From an uncultured Ruminococcus sp. (GTDB lineage: Bacteria > Bacillota > Clostridia > Oscillospirales > Acutalibacteraceae): a DNA stretch of 5,164 nt. The stretch spans positions 1-5,164 of the forward strand of contig CACXGH010000025.1 of NCBI GenBank assembly GCA_902767175.1, given 5' to 3'. The notes under the pieces were generated by a model. It did not search any database. It saw only the letters and a list, made by a program, of their open reading frames with translations, and was not told the DNA's origin. Positions within the stretch are counted from its first letter, which is position 1. Each line of letters begins with the position of its first letter. Positions 1 to 5,015 of the stretch are shown piece by piece. The position numbers were made by a program, and so were the translations under genes.

Positions 1-87
1 GCGGGTATGGCGGAATTGGCAGACGCGCCAGCTTCAGGTGCTGGTCTTCGCAAGGAGGTGCAGGTTCAAGTCCTGTTACCCGCACCA
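1..87 (+). tRNA. tRNA-Leu (anticodon CAG)
   Basis: A complete cloverleaf is visible. The acceptor arm pairs 1-7 with 77-83. The anticodon stem is 28-32/40-44 with loop 33-39 and anticodon CAG at 35-37, which reads CUG leucine codons. A long variable arm at 45-59 contains a short CTTC/GGAG stem, as expected of a class II tRNA such as Leu. The T arm is 60-64/72-76 with a TTCAAGT loop. The discriminator A is 84 and CCA is encoded at 85-87. The gene starts at the first base of the window, so its promoter and any upstream tRNA genes are outside view. It lies 26 nt before tRNA-Val on the same strand, probably in one transcript. Confidence 0.97.
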
Positions 88-113
88 CTTATTCCGATTG
101 TAAAATATTATAT

Positions 114-189
114 GGGAGCATAGCTCAGCTGGGAGAGCATCTGCCTTACAAGCAGAGGGTCATAGGTTCGAGCCCTATTGTTCCCACCA
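114..189 (+). tRNA. tRNA-Val (anticodon TAC)
   Basis: A standard 76-nt class I tRNA including encoded CCA (187-189). The acceptor arm pairs 114-120 with 179-185, including one G-U pair. The anticodon stem is 140-144/152-156 with loop CTTACAA, giving anticodon TAC at 147-149, which reads GUA and, by wobble, other valine codons. The T loop contains the usual GGTTCGA signature. It follows tRNA-Leu by 26 nt, with no promoter obvious in the gap, and is followed directly by a strong terminator, so the two tRNAs are probably co-transcribed. Confidence 0.97.
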
Positions 190-191
190 AT

Positions 192-230
192 AAGCCTTTG
201 ATGTAAAAACATCAGAGGTTTAATTTTTTT
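192..230 (+). terminator. Intrinsic terminator of the tRNA transcript
   Basis: A 13-bp stem (192-204 with 209-221, two G-U pairs) closes an AAAA loop and is followed by a T run at 224-230. It begins two nucleotides after the CCA end of tRNA-Val, so it ends the tRNA-Leu/tRNA-Val transcript. Confidence 0.88.
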
Positions 231-269
231 ATTATATAATAAGTAATCTTTATCAATAATTATAAGTAA

Positions 270-303
270 AATGAAGCGGCAGATACTATTCTGTCGCTTC
301 ATT
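270..303. repeat. Inverted repeat, possible weak terminator
   Basis: A 13-bp stem (270-282 with 291-303, one G-T pair) encloses an 8-nt loop. Read on the minus strand it is followed by a modest T-rich stretch (TTTTACTT), and on the plus strand by nothing T-rich. It could be a back-up terminator for minus-strand transcripts coming from the pilin operon, or a remnant structure. Confidence 0.5.
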
Positions 304-378
304 AGTTTGACGGAAAGATATTTACCAAACATTGAAAGATTGTCATAAAACAATATGAACTCATACTGCTTTCTGATC

Positions 379-401
379 AAAAGTAGACAAGGTCTACTTT
401 T
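379..401. repeat. Perfect 10-bp inverted repeat with 3-nt spacer
   Basis: AAAAGTAGAC (379-388) and its exact reverse complement (392-401) are separated by AAG. The A/T ends make it look like a small bidirectional terminator on either strand. A protein-binding palindrome is the alternative, but no promoter is seen next to it. Confidence 0.5.
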
Positions 402-439
402 AATGGGAGTCAAGTATCAATGCTGATAAGTTCCCACAT

Positions 440-477
440 AAAAACACCCCGTATGAACGAATAATTCAAACGGGGTG
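440..477 (-). terminator. Intrinsic terminator of the pilin operon
   Basis: On the minus strand an 8-bp GC-rich stem (470-477 with 445-452) continues past one mismatch into 4 more pairs (465-468 with 454-457). A run of five T follows (complement of 440-444). It lies 30 nt after the stop codon of the last pilin-operon gene, so it ends the polycistronic transcript. Confidence 0.88.
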
Positions 478-507
478 CTATATCAGCTTTTATAATACTG
501 AACAGGC

Positions 508-1527
508 TTACTCACTGTCGGTATCGTCATTTCTTTTTTTCTTGTTAACTGTAAGTGTTATTACAAAAGCAGAAATAAAGAATATAACAACAACAAACAA
601 CAAAATTGAGCTTTCACCTGTTATTACGGGTATACCCGGTGTACTGCTTTCGGGAGTCGAAGTCGGCTCAGAGGGCTTTGAAGGTGTTGACGGCTCAGAT
701 GAATCTGAAGACTCTTTCGGTGCTGATGACTCGGTCACCGATGATTCAGGGTTTGAAGACTCGGGTTCCGATGACTCCGGTTCTGACGACTCAGGTACCG
801 ATGACTCCGGTTCTGACGACTCGGGTTCCGATGACTCGGGTTCTGATGACTCCGGTTCTGACGATTCAGGTACCGATGATTCGGACACTGATGAATCCGG
901 TATCGAGGAGTCAGGTACTGATGAATCAGGCGGCTGAGGTTTTTCCTCTACCGTTGTTTTGGGATCCGCAAGCACGTCATATATCCATATATTTTCGCCT
1001 GTATAATCCTGGGCAAGAGGTACAGACACAAGGAACGGTTCAAAGTATGAATAGTCAAGTGCCTTACCTGTCGCATTTGTTTCCCTTACAAGATACATAC
1101 CTGCTGTAAGGTTTTCAAACTTTACAATACCGTTTACAGCTGTAACATCTGTCTGTTCGGGAGCAGGTACTTTAAGTGCAAATCTTGCAGCAAGCTTGTT
1201 GGACTCTGTACCAGATATGCCTTCAAATGTGACATCATTGCCTTTTTCGTCCTTTTTTATTAGTTCCGCATAATCCTCATAGTCAACAACAGTATAAAAT
1301 GCATAACCGTTTATGACTTCGAGATCAGAGATCCTGTTTATAGAGACCTCTGCCCCGGGGATCGGTATATCCGTATCATTTTTTGAATAGCAAAAATTTA
1401 TAGTCAGGCTTAATGCTCTATCCTCAATTTCGGGTACAACATCTGTCTGATAGGCATATGCGCTGACAGGTTCGAGCATTATAAAAGCACATGCTAACAG
1501 TGATGCAAAAAAACTTTTTATTTTCAT
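508..1527 (-). CDS. Sortase-processed pilin with Ser/Pro/Glu stalk, probable basal (anchor) pilin
   Basis: A 339-residue exported surface protein. Residues 1-25 form a signal peptide with likely cleavage after AYA. Residues about 38-187 form a single pilin N-terminal-type domain containing YLVRET at 145-150. It ends in W181-IYD-V185-LAD-P189-K190, which fits the pilin motif WxxxVxVYPK at W, V, P and K, so K190 is the candidate isopeptide acceptor lysine. Residues 201-270 are 14 tandem pentapeptides of the xSSxP type, followed by more Ser/Pro-rich sequence to about 298. Residues 307-327 are a membrane segment followed by KKKR. The expected LPxTG is replaced by IPVITG (299-304). Known basal pilins often carry a Pro-rich C-terminal tail that spans the wall, so a basal subunit is the best inference; a minor or tip pilin is the alternative. 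The start overlaps the sortase stop (ATGA), and an AAAGG ribosome binding site lies 9 nt upstream. Confidence 0.87.
   Translation of the reverse strand: MKIKSFFASLLACAFIMLEPVSAYAYQTDVVPEIEDRALSLTINFCYSKNDTDIPIPGAEVSINRISDLEVINGYAFYTVVDYEDYAELIKKDEKGNDVTFEGISGTESNKLAARFALKVPAPEQTDVTAVNGIVKFENLTAGMYLVRETNATGKALDYSYFEPFLVSVPLAQDYTGENIWIYDVLADPKTTVEEKPQPPDSSVPDSSIPDSSVSESSVPESSEPESSEPESSEPESSEPESSVPESSEPESSEPESSNPESSVTESSAPKESSDSSEPSTPSKPSEPTSTPESSTPGIPVITGESSILLFVVVIFFISAFVITLTVNKKKRNDDTDSE
718..927 (-). repeat. 14 tandem 15-bp coding repeats (xSSxP pentapeptides)
   Basis: Encodes residues 201-270 of the terminal pilin as uninterrupted 5-residue units: three DSS units, then ESS units mostly followed by EP. 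At DNA level a 30-bp higher-order period is visible: 25 identical bases recur at 768-792 and 798-822, and a third copy at 828-852 differs at two positions. This suggests recent duplication. The repeat forms an extended, acidic, Pro-punctuated stalk. Unit changes keep the frame, because each unit is 15 bp. Confidence 0.93.
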
Positions 1528-2408
1528 GCCGAACCGCCTTTCTTTGATTTTTTTCTGCTGATAAGCCGTCCGACCAATGAGTTAACGACAATGAAGATAA
1601 AGAACAGCATAAAGCCCATAGCGACCCATACCGCAGGGTCTATTCTGACCTGATGCTTTTCAACTGTAACAAGACCGTTTTCTACATTGTTCTGATCGAA
1701 CGGAACTCTTCTGCCTGTTACGATCAACCGGTGAGTATTCACTCCGTACGGTTCACAAGTGACAAGTGTAAGCAGGTCTTTTCCGTCCTCGATAAGCAGA
1801 CCGCTTACGTCGGTAGGCTCAACAACTCTTATATCAAATACCTCGTATGCAAGAACTCTGCCGAGAATATGGACATAAAATCTGTTGCCCACCTCTACTT
1901 TATCAAGATCCGAAAAGAATTTCTGGTTCGGAAGTCCTCTGTGTCCCGTGAGAATGGAATGTGTGTTAAGTCCTCCGACAGGCAGCGAACTGCCGTGGAT
2001 ATGACCTACTCCCTTATTCAGGGAAATATCGTCCGAATAATGGTATACAGGTTCGGTAATGTCTATAACGGGAATTTCTACATAGCACATCATTCCGTTA
2101 TTCATTACATTCAGCATTGATTCGTATTTCTGGTCGTGAGTATACTCAGCATCCGTTATTATACTTCTGTTTTGCTGAACGAGCTGCTTGTTGTATTCCT
2201 CAGCTTCCTTCACTAAATTATTATATACCGTCGGATCTGTATTTTTGATCATCTCATTATACTCTGTGATAAGCTGCATATCTCTGTATCTGTTCCACCT
2301 GTCGCTGATTACGGGGTAAAGGAGTGCGACTGTACAGATAAGAAAGCCTGTCATAGAGAATATCGAGATAAACCTGCGCAAATACTTTCGTCTCTTTTTT
2401 TTATTCAT
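1524..2408 (-). CDS. Class C (pilus-polymerising) sortase
   Basis: A 294-residue membrane transpeptidase that cleaves the LPxTG-type signal of pilins at the Thr-Gly bond and joins the threonine to a lysine on the next pilin. A basic N-terminus precedes membrane segment 1 at about 14-35, an extracytoplasmic helix lies at about 45-80, and the sortase beta-barrel spans about 105-235. The catalytic residues are visible: H156 in TGHRG, C218 in TLVTCEPYG, and R227 in NTHRL. A second membrane segment at about 260-281 with a basic tail is typical of class C. The lid region before the barrel reads TDAEY at 85-89 rather than the usual Asp-Pro-Phe/Trp. The gene follows the backbone pilin after a 62-nt gap with a hairpin and overlaps the next gene by ATGA. 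No clear Shine-Dalgarno precedes this ATG, but the basic N-terminus and membrane segment make a later start unlikely. Confidence 0.95.
   Translation of the reverse strand: MNKKKRRKYLRRFISIFSMTGFLICTVALLYPVISDRWNRYRDMQLITEYNEMIKNTDPTVYNNLVKEAEEYNKQLVQQNRSIITDAEYTHDQKYESMLNVMNNGMMCYVEIPVIDITEPVYHYSDDISLNKGVGHIHGSSLPVGGLNTHSILTGHRGLPNQKFFSDLDKVEVGNRFYVHILGRVLAYEVFDIRVVEPTDVSGLLIEDGKDLLTLVTCEPYGVNTHRLIVTGRRVPFDQNNVENGLVTVEKHQVRIDPAVWVAMGFMLFFIFIVVNSLVGRLISRKKSKKGGSA
1537..1541 (-). promoter_or_regulatory. Ribosome binding site for the basal pilin gene
   Basis: On the minus strand AAAGG lies 9 nt before the ATG at 1527. The site is inside the last codons of the sortase gene. Together with the ATGA overlap it supports this start and translational coupling to the sortase. 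Confidence 0.65.
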
Positions 2409-2426
2409 GGTATATACTTACGAATC

Positions 2427-2457
2427 GGCGGCAGCAATAAAGATACTGCCGCTTTTT
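2427..2457. repeat. Intergenic hairpin between backbone pilin and sortase genes
   Basis: A GC-rich 7-bp stem (GCGGCAG at 2428-2434 with CTGCCGC at 2446-2452) has an 11-nt loop. In the operon direction (minus) the A run precedes the stem and no T run follows, so it should not terminate efficiently. It may instead protect the 3' end of the pilin message from exonucleases or mark a processing point, which would raise pilin over sortase. On the plus strand it has T5 after it and resembles a terminator, but no plus-strand gene is present to use it. Confidence 0.6.
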
Positions 2458-2470
2458 CGATCAGAAAGAC

Positions 2471-4441
2471 TTATTTCTTGTCTGACTCTTCCTTCTTCTT
2501 TTTTCTGTTGACAATATAAAGAGTAAGGAAGCCTGCCATGCCTATAGAAGCAACTACTGTGATAACGATTGTACCGATGCCGCCTGTTGACGGGAGAGCA
2601 GCTATTCTCGGGTCAACTATCTCAACGGGAGCTATATCAGCAGTAATAGTATTCTTTACAGCGCCTGTATTGGGATCAACAGCAGGTGTAACCTCTTGTG
2701 TATCAGGATTCGTTTCATCAATAAGCTCATTTGAATATGTGCATGTGCCTACTGTCTGATATACACCGTTTACCTTGAGCTGTGTTGTGATAGTATATTC
2801 TGTCATGATACCTGCACCACTGAGTTCAGCGTCAATTGTTACCTTATAGATATTATCATTGAGTGTATAGCCTCTCGGAGCGTGTGTTTCCTTGATGTAG
2901 TAAACACCCTCATCAAGACCTGTGAACTTGATATGACCGTTATCATCGGATACAGCCTCTTTGATCTGTGTCAGATAGGATACATCATCGGCAGGATCAA
3001 GAATATTATCCGGATTAGCATGTGTTACAGTTTCATTTTCAACATAAAGAGCAAATGTTGCACCTGTAAGTGCATAAGGACTCTTCCTTGTGCCGGTACC
3101 GTCTTCGTTCTCGGCATTCTCGTATGTTTCCCCGTCCTTAAGAGCCTGTGTTACCTTGTTGAATTCATAGGTCTCGGAGTTGCCGGGATCCTGTGCATCA
3201 ACATCGGCATCTATACCGAAGCTATAGTGATATGTTGTTGCTTTCTTTGTATTTCTGCTTGCGGGATCGGAAGCATCGTTGCTGTAGGTAAGAACAGCAT
3301 GGTTCTTATTCTCTGCATAGTTGATGCCTGCTGTGCTGAGGAACTCTGATGAATAGGAGATCTCTACAGCGTTAGTGCCGTGAGCCTTGATGAAGTCATT
3401 TGTAAACGCTACGGAATAACCTACTGCCTCGTCAAAATCGTTTGTTTCCTGACCTTCCTCATCAAAAAGCTTGAGTGTATAGTTGTTAACTACAGTAGGA
3501 TCGTCGTCGGGATTTGCAGCAGGGATTTCCGTTGTTGCTGCTACTTCTGTATCATTTACCTTTACCTTGAAGTCGATAAGTCTCTTGAACGAATCTGCAT
3601 CAAGATTATCGACTACTTTATATTCAATATTCGTAAATTCATCTGAATATGAAGGTATTGTCATTTCGTCAAGCTTGAACTGTACGATATCGCCGAATGC
3701 AACAGTATCACCCTTGCCGTTTACGGGATCTATTATTGTAGCCTCATCCGGCTTATGGCTGCCGACTATATTCTTGTCAAAGCCGCTTTCGCTTGACTTG
3801 AGATAAGCTGCTTCGGGAATATTGAAGTAGCTTTCAGCGCCCATTGATACTGTGCCGCCCTCTGTTGCATCTGCAACAAGATGTGCATCTTTTACATTGA
3901 CAGCAACGATTGCAGGGTTATAAACAACGGAATCAGCGCCTCTTGCGAGTACGATATACAAACCTGCCTCAACCCGTGCAGTGTATTTGCTATCATCAGT
4001 ATTATCCTGAGTCATGACTATACCTGTAAGTGAGGACTTGTTTGCGTTGATGTTCTGTGCAATCGCTGTGATCTCTTCAGCGGTAGGATTTTCCATATCA
4101 GCAATTGTAAGATCATTGTCATCTGCATCCTTGCCGAAATCGCAGAGTACATATCCGGTAAGTCTGCCGTCCTTATATGTGCCCTTTACGATCTGATAAG
4201 CCGTTACTTCGAGATTATCTGTCTCTCTCAGGTCTGTTACCGTAATAGTGTCGATTGTTTTCCTTGCCGTGCCTGTCTGCTCTGCAACGGGAGGATCAGC
4301 TTCAGGATCTGCTGCGACATAATCAGAGCCTGTCCATGTAGGTACAACAGTGTTCTGCGCAAATACAGGCATTACTGACATACTTGCTACTGTTGCGGCA
4401 GCAAGTGCAGCTGTAAGTATTTTTACCATACTTTTCTTCAT
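2471..4441 (-). CDS. Major (backbone) pilin, isopeptide-forming, LPSTG-anchored
   Basis: A 656-residue fimbrial shaft subunit exported by a signal peptide (1-28, ending VFA). Domain 1 spans about 60-205, with GLYIV near 160 and NPAIVAVNV near 175. A D2-type isopeptide domain spans about 219-410: K223 in FDKN, the GDTVAFGD stretch from 244, D278 in VVDNL and N388 in TYSND are the likely lysine, core, catalytic acid and asparagine. A CnaB/SpaA domain spans about 425-600: K429 in FNKV, E-box YYIKETHAPRGY (514-525) with E518, and N597. LPSTG is at 616-620, followed by a membrane segment (622-644) and RKKKK. K215 (YLKSS), between domains 1 and 2, is a candidate polymerisation lysine, although the tryptophan-containing pilin motif is absent. 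It is the first gene of the operon, with AGGAG 8 nt before the ATG, behind a long structured leader. Confidence 0.95.
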   Translation of the reverse strand: MKKSMVKILTAALAAATVASMSVMPVFAQNTVVPTWTGSDYVAADPEADPPVAEQTGTARKTIDTITVTDLRETDNLEVTAYQIVKGTYKDGRLTGYVLCDFGKDADDNDLTIADMENPTAEEITAIAQNINANKSSLTGIVMTQDNTDDSKYTARVEAGLYIVLARGADSVVYNPAIVAVNVKDAHLVADATEGGTVSMGAESYFNIPEAAYLKSSESGFDKNIVGSHKPDEATIIDPVNGKGDTVAFGDIVQFKLDEMTIPSYSDEFTNIEYKVVDNLDADSFKRLIDFKVKVNDTEVAATTEIPAANPDDDPTVVNNYTLKLFDEEGQETNDFDEAVGYSVAFTNDFIKAHGTNAVEISYSSEFLSTAGINYAENKNHAVLTYSNDASDPASRNTKKATTYHYSFGIDADVDAQDPGNSETYEFNKVTQALKDGETYENAENEDGTGTRKSPYALTGATFALYVENETVTHANPDNILDPADDVSYLTQIKEAVSDDNGHIKFTGLDEGVYYIKETHAPRGYTLNDNIYKVTIDAELSGAGIMTEYTITTQLKVNGVYQTVGTCTYSNELIDETNPDTQEVTPAVDPNTGAVKNTITADIAPVEIVDPRIAALPSTGGIGTIVITVVASIGMAGFLTLYIVNRKKKKEESDKK

Positions 4442-4533
4442 GTTTCATTCTCCTGTCTTTAAAGAATTTCCGATTTACCTCGGATAAATTTCCGCGCGTA
4501 TGCTTGTGTTCTGTAATGTAAGCCTTCTATTCA
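4442..4533 (-). other. Distal part of the pilin leader (5' UTR)
   Basis: Sequence between the structured RNA and the pilin start. It holds a direct repeat AATTTCCG (4465-4472 and 4487-4494), a small hairpin (ATTTA 4473-4477 with TAAAT 4485-4489) and the 10-bp palindrome TCTTTAAAGA (4456-4465) next to the ribosome binding site. No intrinsic terminator and no convincing second promoter are visible. Transcripts from the promoter at 4783-4811 should therefore continue into the pilin gene. Confidence 0.55.
4450..4454 (-). promoter_or_regulatory. Strong ribosome binding site of the backbone pilin gene
   Basis: AGGAG on the minus strand, 8 nt from the ATG at 4441, is close to consensus in sequence and spacing. 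It fixes the start of the backbone pilin and contrasts with the near-absence of such a site before the sortase gene. Confidence 0.85.
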
Positions 4534-4764
4534 TCACCGACCTTTCTCTGATTTGTTTTGCTGCTGTGTTTCCCTGTGCGGTAAGATAATGCAGGGCATT
4601 CATCTGCTTTATACATTCCTGCGTCCCGAAATACGACCACCGTACTTTCTGCTCCCGGAATGCTCCCTGCTATCTGAAACGAAGACTCACAAGTAGGCAG
4701 ACACAACATATTCACTTAGCATATAACGGTAAGCATTCTCACTATTGTCATAAATAGCAAGAAT
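4534..4764 (-). ncRNA. Large structured RNA upstream of the pilin operon (raiA-motif candidate)
   Basis: The minus-strand RNA can form a consistent nested set of helices, paired by eye. A 5' hairpin covers 4735-4764 (12 pairs including two G-U, loop TATGAC). An outer helix pairs TTACCG (4727-4732) with CGGTGA (4534-4539). A closing helix pairs TGTTGTGT (4701-4708) with ACACAGCA (4562-4569). A central helix of 11 pairs with a 2-nt bulge joins 4665-4675 to 4584-4596. Inside it CATTCC (4657-4662) pairs with GGAATG (4614-4619), and a 7-pair hairpin (4641-4647 with 4629-4635) has loop GTGGT. That loop can pair with ACCGC (4578-4582), forming a pseudoknot. The size and complexity suggest a conserved non-coding RNA or riboswitch-like leader. 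The overall look recalls the clostridial raiA RNA motif, but that is from memory and not proven. It starts just after a strong promoter and has no terminator before the pilin gene. It does not look protein-coding. Confidence 0.62.
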
Positions 4765-4782
4765 ATATCTGTGAATAAGAAA

Positions 4783-4811
4783 ATTATATCACAAACCAAA
4801 ATATTTTTCAA
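4783..4811 (-). promoter_or_regulatory. Strong sigma-A-type promoter for the structured RNA and pilin operon
   Basis: On the minus strand the -35 box TTGAAA (4806-4811) and a perfect -10 box TATAAT (4783-4788) are separated by exactly 17 bp, with an extended -10 TG at one-base spacing. A/T tracts just upstream (about 4812-4850) resemble an UP element. The predicted start is near 4776, giving a leader of about 335 nt before the pilin ATG. It is the best promoter in the window. Confidence 0.87.
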
Positions 4812-5015
4812 TACTAAATTTACATTTTTTAATTTTTTTTGTGCAATAATAACCATATTTTTTCTCATTCATATAATAGTTTATTTTTTACACTGTTTTT
4901 TGCGAATATTATTCATGTGTCGTATATCATCACACTTTTGGTTTATTTCCTTCCGGGCTTTTATGCCGTATATCTGATATTGCAGTGAATAAATTCCTCT
5001 ATTTATCCCGATATA
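4812..5015. other. AT-rich non-coding region
   Basis: Strongly T-rich on the plus strand, with homopolymer T runs of 6-8. I see no credible gene. A plus-strand reading frame here translates to a Phe/Ile-rich low-complexity peptide that begins over the minus-strand promoter, and is judged false. The part nearest 4812 probably serves as an upstream element for the pilin-leader promoter. Confidence 0.6.

Larger units (their letters stand above)
190..507. other. Non-coding region between the convergent tRNA and pilin units
   Basis: About 318 nt with no credible gene. It holds the tRNA terminator at its left end, two further inverted repeats (270-303 and 379-401) and the pilin operon terminator at 440-477. 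The minus-strand reading frame that crosses tRNA-Val here is the familiar false ORF produced by translating a tRNA gene backwards. The rest is AT-rich sequence without recognisable promoter pairs. Confidence 0.8.

Noticed and set aside
108..413. Minus-strand reading frame of 101 codons over tRNA-Val
   Set aside because: Its C-terminal part is the reverse translation of the tRNA-Val gene, a well-known false ORF; the rest is AT-rich intergenic sequence with no ribosome binding site.
718..927. CRISPR array
   Set aside because: Units are contiguous 15-bp in-frame coding repeats with no unique spacers.
542..937. Plus-strand reading frame rich in Ser-Asp repeats
   Set aside because: It is the antisense shadow of the pentapeptide stalk repeat; the 15-bp period keeps other frames open. 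The minus-strand gene has a signal peptide, domain and anchor.
1653..2120. Plus-strand frame of 155 codons opposite the sortase
   Set aside because: Antisense shadow of a sortase with all catalytic residues intact; no domain or ribosome binding site of its own.
2427..2457. Terminator ending the transcript after the backbone pilin gene
   Set aside because: In the operon direction the stem is preceded by A's and not followed by T's, so it lacks the tract needed for intrinsic termination; the plus-strand orientation has no gene to end.
4527..4715. Minus-strand 62-codon frame in the leader, as a leader peptide or small protein
   Set aside because: GTG start without a ribosome binding site, no recognisable domain, and it lies across the RNA helices. 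Any amino-acid conservation would be expected as a by-product of RNA conservation.
4534..4764. c-di-GMP riboswitch controlling pili
   Set aside because: This would be attractive for a pilus operon, but I cannot see the conserved core sequences of the GEMM-I or GEMM-II classes, and the element is larger than either; a covariance-model search would settle it.
4771..4977. Plus-strand 68-codon hydrophobic frame
   Set aside because: Phe/Ile-rich product of T-rich DNA, GTG start, no ribosome binding site, and overlap with the strong minus-strand promoter.
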